DNA of 64,000 bases from positions 60,963-124,962 of the forward strand of contig CACWHI010000001.1 of assembly GCA_902760595.1 (NCBI GenBank), written 5' to 3'. Positions within the stretch are counted from its first letter, which is position 1, and each line of letters begins with the position of its first letter. Shown piece after piece: positions 7,812 through 14,992 of this stretch. The stretch comes from an uncultured Eubacteriales bacterium (lineage in GTDB: Bacteria > Bacillota > Clostridia > Christensenellales > Aristaeellaceae). The notes under the pieces are model-generated. The model was not told the DNA's origin. It saw nothing but the letters and a program-made list of their open reading frames with translations, and ran no database searches. The position numbers were made by a program, and so were the translations under genes.

Positions 7812-10800
7812 TCAGTTGGGATAATCCGCGAGGTTGACGGATACCATGCGGGACACGCCCTTTTCCTCCATGGCGACGCCGTACAGCGTGTCGCAGCTTT
7901 CCATAGTGCCCTTGCGGTGGGTGACCACCACGAACTGCGTGGTCTTGGCGTACTCGCTCAGGTACTCGGCGAAGTTGGAAATGTTGGAATCGTCCAGCGC
8001 CGCTTCGATCTCGTCCAGAATGCAGAAGGGCGTGGGCTTCAGCTTGAGCATGGCGAACAGGATCGCGATGGCGGTCAGCGCGCGTTCGCCGCCGGACAGC
8101 AGGGACAGGAGCTGCAGCTTTTTCCCGGGCGGCTGCGCCACGATCTCGATGCCGCAGTTCAGCGGATCATCCGCCTGCATCAGCTTGAGCTCGGCCTGGC
8201 CGCCGCCGAACAGGCGGACGAAGGTCTCCTTGAAGTAGGTGCCGAGCTTTTCAAACTCTGTGGTGAAAATGCCCTCCATCTGCCTGAGCAGGCGCTTGAT
8301 CAGGCCCTCCAGGTCGTCCCGGGCCTTCAGCAGGTCGTCGCGCTGCGCCGTCAGCTCCTTGTAGCGGGCCATTTCCTCTTCATAGGCCTCGATGGCGGAG
8401 GTGTTCACGGTGCCCATATCGCGGATGCGGGAGCGCAGGGAGGCGACCTCCTGGTCCGCCTTGCCAAGCTCGAGCGGCGTTTCGGAGCGGTACTGCTGCG
8501 CGTCGGCGTAGCTCAGGTCGTAGGCGTTGAGCAGGTGGTCGGTCATCTGTGTCAGGTCGCTCTGGGCCTTGCTCAGGGACAGCTCCGTCTTATGCAGCTG
8601 CAGGCTGTCGTTCTCCGACTGCTTATGCGCTTCCTCCAGCGAACGGTTGAGCTCACGCTGCTCGGCCAGCTTGGCGGAACGCAGCTGCTCCAGCTCCTCT
8701 ACTGTTTTCAGCGAGCTTTCGTGTTCCTTCCGCAGGGACGCTATGCGCGTCACGGCTTCCTGAGAGGCGGCCGTCAGCTGTTCGATCTGGTCGGAGAGGG
8801 CGCTCAGGCGGGTTTCCGCCTCGTCGATGCGCCGCGTGATGTCAGTACTGCGCGCGGAAGCGTCACGGAGCTGGCGGTTGACCGTGTCCAGCTGATGGGT
8901 GAGGGCGCTCAGGGAGAGCTGCCGGCCTGTGACCTCGGCGCGGGCACCCTCCGCCTGGTCGCGCAGCTGGAGCATGACCTGCTGCAGCGCGGCAGTCTGC
9001 TGCTCCAGCTCCTTGCTGTCCGCGTCGGCGTCCACGGCGGCGTTCGCCTGAGCGAGGTCGCGGTCGATCTCCGCCACCGCTTCCGTCAGCTGCGCTCTGG
9101 CCGCTTCAGTCTCAGTGACGCGATGATAGAATTCAGCGCTGTCCTGCTCGTCGGCCTGCACGCGCTCCTTCAGGCGCGCGCACTGCGCCACCAGCTCCTG
9201 CAGCTGCGCGGCGCATTCGGCCTCGTCGGCCTTCAGCTGCTGGCGCTGGCTGTTGATGTCGAGCAGCTTCGCGTTCTGCCGCTCCAGATCGGCCTTCTGG
9301 GCCTGCACACGGTCGCGCAGATCCTTGATCTCGCGCTCGCGGCCCAACAGGGACACGGCCCGGCTCTGGGTCGTACCGCCGGTCATGGAGCCGCCGGAAT
9401 GCATCACATCGCCGTTCAGCGTCACCAGCCGGAAGGCGTGGCGGCTGGCGCGCATGATGGGAATGCCATGGTCCAGCGTATCCGCGATGACCGTCCGGCC
9501 GAGCAGGCTTTCCATGATGCCGCGGAACTGTGGATCATAGCGGACCAGCTCGCTGGCGACGCCGAGGCACCCGGGCATGGACAGCAGACGGCGCTCCTCT
9601 GGGCTGAGGGTGCGGCTGCGGATGCTGGAGATCGGGAGAAAGGTGGCGCGTCCCAGACGGTTGACGCGCAGGTAGTCGATGATGCGCTTGGCGGTATCCT
9701 CGTTATCGGTCACGATGTTCTGCAGCGCGCCGCCCAGCGCCATGTCGATCGCGGTCTCCAGCCGCGCCGGGACCTCGATCAGGCGCGCGAGGACGCCGTA
9801 CACGCCGCGGTCCTGACGCGCGAATTCCAGCGCCTTCTTGACTGACTGCTGGTAGCCGGTCATGTCGCGCGCCATTTCGTCCATCAGCCTCTGACGGCTG
9901 ATATCGGCCTGCAGACTGATATTGGCCTGCTGCGCGGCCGCGTTGGCGGCCCTGGAGGCGTCCGAAAGCGCGGAAAGCCGGTCCAGAAGGGCATCATGCT
10001 GTTTCCTGGTCTCGTCCATCCGCTCCTGCGCCTGTCCGCTCTCCTGTCGGTCGCGCTCCTTCTGCTCCTCGAGCAGCGCGTGCTGCGCGTTGAGGCCGGT
10101 CAGCGCGGCCGTCAGCTCGTCGATCCGGCTGAGCATCTGCTCGCGGATGGCGGCCTGGCGGGACTGCGCCTCGCGCGCGTCCATCTGCTGGCGGACGGCG
10201 TTGAGGATCGCGGCCTTGTGCCGGTTCAGCTGATCCTCGGCCTCGTCTGCCTTCTGCTGCGCGTCGTTCGCCGCCGCGGTCGCTTCTTCCAGCCTGGCGG
10301 AGGCGAGCGTGGTGTCCCTGGTCAGGGCGGACTGCTTCTCCGTATCCTGAGCCTGCTGCGCCGTCAGGCGTTCCAGCTCCTGCCGGAGCTCCTCCAGCGT
10401 GGCGACGATCTGCTCGCGGTCGTGGGAGGCTTGCTCCAGCTCATGCTGCGTACGTTCGGATTCGATCTCCGCGTCGTGCGTCTCCTGCAGCTGGGCGCTG
10501 TAGGTGAGCCGCGCTTCGGAGACCTCCTGCTCGAAGGCGGTAATCTCGGTATCCAGCTCGTCCCGCTGGGTGGTCAGGGAGGCCAGCCGCGCCTCGTCGC
10601 TCAGGACGGCGTCCCGGAGCTCTTCCAGCGCAGCGGTCAGCTGGGTGATGCGGTCGTTCAGTTTGTCGCTGCGCACCAGGAAGAGGTTGGCCTCCAGAAA
10701 GCGGATCCGGTCGAAAAGGGTCCGGTATTCCTTGGCGACCTCCGCTTCCGTGCCGAGCTTGCTCAGCCGCTTTTCGATCTCGTCGATGATATCGTAAACG

Positions 10801-11369
10801 CGGCTCAGATGCTCCGCCGTGCGGGCGAGCTTGCGTTCCGCCTCTTCCTTGCGGACGCGGTAGGTCATGATGCCCGCTGCTTCCTCGAAGACCTGGCGGC
10901 GGTCCTCGCTCTTCTGGGAGAGGATCTCGTCGATGCGTCCCTGACCGATCAGGGAGTAGCCCTCGCGCCCGATGCCCGTGTCCCTGAACAGCTCCTGGAT
11001 ATCCCTGAGCCTGCAGGCCACATGGTTCAGCTGGTATTCGCTGTCCCCGTTGCGGTAGACGCGGCGGGTCACGCAGACCTCGGCGAAGGAGCTTTTCAGC
11101 TTCCCGTCCTCGTTGTCGAACAGCAGGGAGACCTCGCAGAACGAGGAGCGCCGGCGCTTCTGCGTGCCGCCGAATATGACGTCCTCCATGCGCGCGCCGC
11201 GCAGGGTCTTGGGGCTCTGCTCGCCGAGCACCCAGCGCACGGCGTCGCCGATATTGCTCTTGCCGGAGCCGTTGGGGCCCACGATGCCCGTGATGCCCTG
11301 GCCGAAGATGATCTCTGTCCGGTCGGCGAAGGATTTGAAGCCGTTGAGTTCAAGCTTTTTCAATTTCAT
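7812..11369 (-). CDS. smc: Chromosome partition protein Smc
   Basis: Condensin ATPase that works with ScpA and ScpB, both encoded at 55213-56518, to organise and segregate the chromosome. 1,185 residues, full length. Walker A is GPNGSGKSN at 31-39. Long coiled coils rich in Gln, Glu and Ala flank a hinge near 500-640 (RDRGVYGVLARLIEV to NGDVMHSGGSMTGG). The C-terminal head has LLSGGERALTAIAILFA and the Walker B stretch FCILDEIEAALDDSN. It overlaps rnc upstream by ATGA and is followed closely by ftsY. Confidence 0.98.
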   Translation of the reverse strand: MKLKKLELNGFKSFADRTEIIFGQGITGIVGPNGSGKSNIGDAVRWVLGEQSPKTLRGARMEDVIFGGTQKRRRSSFCEVSLLFDNEDGKLKSSFAEVCVTRRVYRNGDSEYQLNHVACRLRDIQELFRDTGIGREGYSLIGQGRIDEILSQKSEDRRQVFEEAAGIMTYRVRKEEAERKLARTAEHLSRVYDIIDEIEKRLSKLGTEAEVAKEYRTLFDRIRFLEANLFLVRSDKLNDRITQLTAALEELRDAVLSDEARLASLTTQRDELDTEITAFEQEVSEARLTYSAQLQETHDAEIESERTQHELEQASHDREQIVATLEELRQELERLTAQQAQDTEKQSALTRDTTLASARLEEATAAANDAQQKADEAEDQLNRHKAAILNAVRQQMDAREAQSRQAAIREQMLSRIDELTAALTGLNAQHALLEEQKERDRQESGQAQERMDETRKQHDALLDRLSALSDASRAANAAAQQANISLQADISRQRLMDEMARDMTGYQQSVKKALEFARQDRGVYGVLARLIEVPARLETAIDMALGGALQNIVTDNEDTAKRIIDYLRVNRLGRATFLPISSIRSRTLSPEERRLLSMPGCLGVASELVRYDPQFRGIMESLLGRTVIADTLDHGIPIMRASRHAFRLVTLNGDVMHSGGSMTGGTTQSRAVSLLGREREIKDLRDRVQAQKADLERQNAKLLDINSQRQQLKADEAECAAQLQELVAQCARLKERVQADEQDSAEFYHRVTETEAARAQLTEAVAEIDRDLAQANAAVDADADSKELEQQTAALQQVMLQLRDQAEGARAEVTGRQLSLSALTHQLDTVNRQLRDASARSTDITRRIDEAETRLSALSDQIEQLTAASQEAVTRIASLRKEHESSLKTVEELEQLRSAKLAEQRELNRSLEEAHKQSENDSLQLHKTELSLSKAQSDLTQMTDHLLNAYDLSYADAQQYRSETPLELGKADQEVASLRSRIRDMGTVNTSAIEAYEEEMARYKELTAQRDDLLKARDDLEGLIKRLLRQMEGIFTTEFEKLGTYFKETFVRLFGGGQAELKLMQADDPLNCGIEIVAQPPGKKLQLLSLLSGGERALTAIAILFAMLKLKPTPFCILDEIEAALDDSNISNFAEYLSEYAKTTQFVVVTHRKGTMESCDTLYGVAMEEKGVSRMVSVNLADYPN

Positions 11370-12028
11370 TGGACGGGTTTTCCCTCCAATGAAGCCAGCA
11401 TCGCCGCGGCCGCGGCTTGCTCGGCGCGTTTTTTGCTCTGGCCCTGGGCCTCGGCGGAGCTGCCGTCGTCCAGGCAGACGCGTACGGTGAATACCCGCGC
11501 GTGGTCCGGTCCCTCCTCGCGGACGAGCTCATAGGCCGGCACCTGGCGGCCGCGGGATTGCAGCACCTCCTGCAGGTGACTCTTGGCGTCCTCGGTCGGG
11601 TTCTGCTCCTCAGGCCAGAAGCGCTCGATCACCTCGCGGGCACGCTCAAAACCGCCGTCTAAATAGACGGCGGCCAAAACAGCCTCCATCGCGTCGGAAA
11701 GGGAGCCGTCCTGTTCACGGATCCCGGACGTATCGCTGCCGTGGTCCATGACCATATAAAGGCCCAGGCCGATCCTGCGCGCGATATCGGCCAGGGCCTG
11801 CTCGCAGACCAGCCGCTGGCGCATCCGCGTCAGCGCTCCCTCCTGCAGCTCGGGGTGGCGGAGATAGATCCTGTGACTGATCAGCAGCTGAAGCACCGCG
11901 TCCCCCAGAAACTCCAGGCGCTGGTTATTCGGCGCGCCCAGCGAGGGATGGCGCAGCGCCAGCCTCAGCAGCTGCTCATTATGGAATTGATAGCCGATGG
12001 TGTCCATCAGCCGGTGTAACTGCTCCAT
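11366..12028 (-). CDS. rnc: Ribonuclease III
   Basis: Double-strand-specific endoribonuclease for rRNA and mRNA processing. 220 residues. The catalytic domain (1-145) shows NQRLEFLGDAVLQLLIS, the signature loop with the metal-binding Glu and Asp, and LSDAMEAVLAAVYLDGG with the second acidic pair. The C-terminal double-stranded-RNA-binding domain (about 150-218) shows KSHLQEVLQSRGR and AQGQSKKRAEQAAAAAML. It lies between acpP and smc in the standard Firmicute order and overlaps smc by 4 bases. Confidence 0.97.
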   Translation of the reverse strand: MEQLHRLMDTIGYQFHNEQLLRLALRHPSLGAPNNQRLEFLGDAVLQLLISHRIYLRHPELQEGALTRMRQRLVCEQALADIARRIGLGLYMVMDHGSDTSGIREQDGSLSDAMEAVLAAVYLDGGFERAREVIERFWPEEQNPTEDAKSHLQEVLQSRGRQVPAYELVREEGPDHARVFTVRVCLDDGSSAEAQGQSKKRAEQAAAAAMLASLEGKPVQ

Positions 12029-12048
12029 GCGGTTCCTGGGGCGGCTGC

Positions 12049-12276
12049 TTACTGATGCGCGTCGATGTAGCTGACGACGTCGCCCACGGTCTTCAGGCTG
12101 TTGATGGCGTCATCCTCCACGGTGATGTTGAAGGTGTCTTCCATGTCCATGATCATGACCATCACGTTGGCGCTGTCCGCGTGCAGGTCCTCCACCAGGC
12201 GCTTGTCGGGGGTGATGTCGCTGACGTTGAGCTTGAGTTGCTTGGCGATCATGGAAGCTACGGTGTCAAAAGTCAT
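12049..12276 (-). CDS. acpP: Acyl carrier protein (atypical serine motif)
   Basis: Carries growing acyl chains on a phosphopantetheine arm in fatty acid synthesis. 75 residues with the expected acidic four-helix pattern. The attachment serine is Ser35 in HADSANV, where most bacterial ACPs read GADSLDV. The Leu after Ser and the acidic residue after it are replaced by Ala-Asn, and the following helix is unusually Met-rich (VMVMIMDMED). AGGAGG lies 7 bases before the ATG. Its place between plsX and rnc is the usual one for the primary ACP, which supports the call in spite of the altered motif. Confidence 0.9.
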   Translation of the reverse strand: MTFDTVASMIAKQLKLNVSDITPDKRLVEDLHADSANVMVMIMDMEDTFNITVEDDAINSLKTVGDVVSYIDAHQ

Positions 12277-12306
12277 TTTGGGTTCCTCCTGTTTTCTCGG
12301 TACGGT

Positions 12307-13302
12307 TTATTGTTTGTTCAGCTGGGCTGTGATCTCGTCGACCAGGTGATGGTCGACCATGTTGACGGCCTGGCGGATGGCGCAGGCGATGGCACGGGCG
12401 TTGCTGGAGCCATGGGCCTTGATGACCGCGCCCTGTACGCCCAGCAGCGGCGCGCCGCCCACCTCAGAATAGTCCATCTGCTTTTTCACGCGGCGGAAGG
12501 CGGGCTTCGCGATCAGGCCGGCGATCTTGCCGCGGGTGTCGCTCATCAGCTCGCGCTTGATGATGCCCATCAGCGTGCCGGCGACGCCCTCCATGAATTT
12601 CAGGATCAGGTTGCCGTAGAAGCCGTCGGTCACGGCCACGTCCGCCACGTCGGCGGTGATGTCGCGGCCTTCCAGGTTGCCGATGAAGTTGAACGGTGCC
12701 TTCTCCATCAGCGGATAGGCGGCCTTGACCAGGGCGTTGCCCTTCTCGGCCTCCGCGCCGATGTTGACCAGGCCGACGCGCGGCGCGCTCAGCCCGCGCA
12801 CCGTGCGCATGTACGCCTCACCCATGATGCCGAACTGCGGCAGGTACTCGGGCAGGCTGTCCACGTTCGCGCCGCAGTCGATCAGGCAGAAATAGCCCTT
12901 TCCGTTGGGCAGCAGCGGCGCGAGGGCGGGACGTTCGATGCCGGGAATGCGGCCCAGGCGGAACATGCCGCCCGCCAGCGTCGCGCCGGTCGAGCCTGCG
13001 GAAACGAAGGCGTCGGCGGCGCCTTCCCGTACGGCCAGCATGCCCTGTACCACGGCAGATTGCTTCTTCTGTCGCACCGCCATGACAGGCGCGTCATGGT
13101 TGGTGATGATGTCGGGCGTATCGACGACGGTGATCCGGTCGCGGACGTCGTCCGCCCCCTTGAGCAGGGGCTCGATCAGCGAGGCGGTCCCCGCCAGGGT
13201 GATCTTCAGTTCACTGTTGGCGCGAAGCGCTTCCAGCGCGCCGTTCACCGTACAGTCCGGCGCGTTGTCGCCGCCCATGGCGTCAAGGTATACATGGCAC
13301 AT
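12307..13302 (-). CDS. plsX: Phosphate acyltransferase PlsX
   Basis: Converts acyl-ACP to acyl-phosphate, the first step of phospholipid synthesis in the PlsX/PlsY pathway. 331 residues, full length. The start YLDAMGGDNAPDCTVNGALEAL is the family signature, followed by ITNHDAPVMAVRQKKQSAV, DAFVSAGSTGATLAGG and the C-terminal VGGAPLLGVQGAVIKAHGSSNA. AAGGAGG is 7-8 bases upstream of the ATG, and the promoter at 13360-13388 precedes it. First gene of the plsX-acpP-rnc-smc-ftsY transcript. Confidence 0.96.
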   Translation of the reverse strand: MCHVYLDAMGGDNAPDCTVNGALEALRANSELKITLAGTASLIEPLLKGADDVRDRITVVDTPDIITNHDAPVMAVRQKKQSAVVQGMLAVREGAADAFVSAGSTGATLAGGMFRLGRIPGIERPALAPLLPNGKGYFCLIDCGANVDSLPEYLPQFGIMGEAYMRTVRGLSAPRVGLVNIGAEAEKGNALVKAAYPLMEKAPFNFIGNLEGRDITADVADVAVTDGFYGNLILKFMEGVAGTLMGIIKRELMSDTRGKIAGLIAKPAFRRVKKQMDYSEVGGAPLLGVQGAVIKAHGSSNARAIACAIRQAVNMVDHHLVDEITAQLNKQ

Positions 13303-13359
13303 GCAGCAAGCCTCCTTAGCAAGATGTCCGCAGGGCCGCTTCGGTCTGCAAACGAGGAT

Positions 13360-13388
13360 ATTCTAACATATTTTAATGCCTATTTCAA
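13360..13388 (-). promoter_or_regulatory. Promoter for plsX operon, inside the end of rnz
   Basis: Read on the minus strand: TTGAAA (13383-13388), a 17-base spacer and TAGAAT (13360-13365), a good sigma-A match. It lies 58 bases upstream of the plsX ATG. The -35 box covers the stop codon of rnz, so the lipid/chromosome operon has its own start independent of rnz read-through. Confidence 0.7.
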
Positions 13389-14317
13389 GACGGCGCGGCA
13401 TCGCTTTCGTCAATATAGGCCAGGTCGGCGGTCAGCCCGTCTGTACCGAGCTCCGTAGCCGGGAAGATGGCGCGGGTCTGCTCCAGCCAGGTCTCGGGAT
13501 CCGGCATGGCAGGGCTGTAATGCGTCAGCCAGAGCCGGCGGGGCCGGGCCTGGCGGGCCAGCGCGGCCGCCTCATGCATCAGCATATGCCCCTTCTGCTG
13601 CGCCGATTCGCCCTTTTCGGGATCGCCGTACATGGCCTCTGCGACCAGCAGGTCGGCGTCCTCGGCCATTTCGGCGATGGCGGGCACAGGCCGCGTGTCT
13701 GTCGCGTAGACGATGGTCAGCCCCCGGCGCGGCGGCCCCATCACCTGGTCCCGCGTATAGCGCACGCCGCTGTATACCGTTTCCGGCTGCTTCTGCAGGA
13801 CAGACCAGCAGGGGAGCGGCACCCCGTTTTCCCTGGCGCGCGCCGGGTCGAATTTCCCGGCGCGGGGCAGGTGGAGCCTGTAGCCCAGGCAGGGAATGCC
13901 GTGCTGCAGGGGAAACGAGGTGATAGTCATGCCGAAGAGGCTGAGGCTGTCCGTATCGCGGGCGGAAAGCGTCTTCAGCTCGATGGGGAAGGGCAGCTCC
14001 GGCGCGATGACCCTCAGCCCGTTCACCACGCGCTCCAGGCCTGGAGGCCCGGCAATGATCATGGGTTCCGTCCTGCCCTGGTTGCCGACGGACAGCAGCA
14101 GCCCGGGCAGGCCGCTGACATGGTCCGCGTGGTAATGCGTCAGCAGCAGCAGATCGATCGCCTTGAAGGACATGCCCGTGCCGCGGATCTGCACCTGCGT
14201 GCCCTCTCCGCAGTCGATCAGCGCGCTGTGGCCGTTCCAGGATACGAGCAGGCTCGAGAGCGCCCGGTCCTTGAGCGGCATCATTCCGCCCGTGCCGAGC
14301 AATACGGCTTTGATCAT
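13385..14317 (-). CDS. rnz: Ribonuclease Z
   Basis: Metallo-beta-lactamase-fold endonuclease that trims the 3' ends of tRNA precursors. 310 residues, the short bacterial form. N-terminal LLGTGGMMPLKDRALSS and DCGEGTQVQ, then the zinc motif LLLTHYHADHVSGLPGLL (HxHxDH near residues 61-66), YATDTRP and LWLTHYSP further on supply the remaining ligands. AGGAGG sits just before the ATG. It follows rplS and its terminator and overlaps the plsX promoter at its 3' end. Confidence 0.94.
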   Translation of the reverse strand: MIKAVLLGTGGMMPLKDRALSSLLVSWNGHSALIDCGEGTQVQIRGTGMSFKAIDLLLLTHYHADHVSGLPGLLLSVGNQGRTEPMIIAGPPGLERVVNGLRVIAPELPFPIELKTLSARDTDSLSLFGMTITSFPLQHGIPCLGYRLHLPRAGKFDPARARENGVPLPCWSVLQKQPETVYSGVRYTRDQVMGPPRRGLTIVYATDTRPVPAIAEMAEDADLLVAEAMYGDPEKGESAQQKGHMLMHEAAALARQARPRRLWLTHYSPAMPDPETWLEQTRAIFPATELGTDGLTADLAYIDESDAAPS

Positions 14318-14351
14318 GCGGACCTCCTTCCGGTTCCTGAGGGGGAAAAGT

Positions 14352-14379
14352 GAAAAAGACTGCTCACGCAGTCTTTTTC
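14352..14379 (-). terminator. Rho-independent terminator of rplS
   Basis: A 12-bp perfect inverted repeat, GAAAAAGACTGC (14352-14363) and GCAGTCTTTTTC (14368-14379), with a 4-base loop. On the minus strand the GC core is followed by a run of T. It lies 17 bases beyond the rplS stop. Its symmetry would let it work in both directions. Confidence 0.88.
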
Positions 14380-14395
14380 AGCTTGTAGCACGTCA

Positions 14396-14746
14396 TCAGC
14401 GACGGTCGGCTTCCTTGATCTTGGCCGCCTTGCCCTGAAGGCCGCGCAGATAGTAAAGCTTCGCCCGACGGACATGACCGCGGCGGATGACCTTGATGGA
14501 ATCCACGCGCGGGGAATGCATCGGGAACGTGCGTTCGACACCGATACCATAGGAGACGCGGCGAACGGTAAAGGTTTCACGGCTGGAGCCGTTGCGCTTT
14601 GCGATCACCACACCCTCGAACGCCTGAAGACGCTCGCGGCTGCCTTCAACGACCTTCACAAAAACGCGGACAGTGTCGCCCACGCGGAAGTCAGGCAGAT
14701 CGGTACGGAGCTGCTGCCGCTCGATAGAACGGATAATTTCACTCAT
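14396..14746 (-). CDS. rplS: 50S ribosomal protein L19
   Basis: Structural protein at the interface of the ribosomal subunits. 116 residues, the usual length. The sequence runs through [51 protein letters not shown] and [18 protein letters not shown], all family blocks. GGAGG lies upstream of the ATG. It stands alone as a transcription unit, with the terminator at 14352-14379 behind it and a non-coding gap of 246 bases ahead. rpsP, rimM and trmD, common partners of rplS, are not in the window. Confidence 0.98.
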   Translation of the reverse strand: MSEIIRSIERQQLRTDLPDFRVGDTVRVFVKVVEGSRERLQAFEGVVIAKRNGSSRETFTVRRVSYGIGVERTFPMHSPRVDSIKVIRRGHVRRAKLYYLRGLQGKAAKIKEADRR

Positions 14747-14900
14747 GTCAGTTTCCTCCTTCCCTCATAGACGTTCTTACGGCCACCGGAATCCGGTTTT
14801 GCGCCGCAGCGGACCGCCCGTTTGTCACAAAGAGTATATTAACACAAACATGGGCCTCCGCGCAAGTCTTTTTTTAAAAAAATCCGTGAAAAGGAGCATC

Positions 14901-14929
14901 TTTTCATCACCGCGGGATTATGCTATAAT
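14901..14929 (+). promoter_or_regulatory. Promoter for the exported TlpA-like/SufS-like gene
   Basis: TTTTCA (14901-14906), a 17-base spacer and a perfect TATAAT (14924-14929), 63 bases before the ATG at 14993. The -10 is consensus and the -35 is weak (4 of 6). Confidence 0.6.
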
Positions 14930-14992
14930 CAGCATGTCTCGATTTATAAAGCATTCCGACAAACGATCAGTCATCAAAGAGAGGATTGGAGT

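Noticed and set aside
7215..9845. 876-residue open frame on the plus strand
   Set aside because: It lies entirely antisense to smc and ftsY, whose proteins are certain; the composition (Val/Gln/Gly-rich, no motif) is that of a GC-rich shadow frame.
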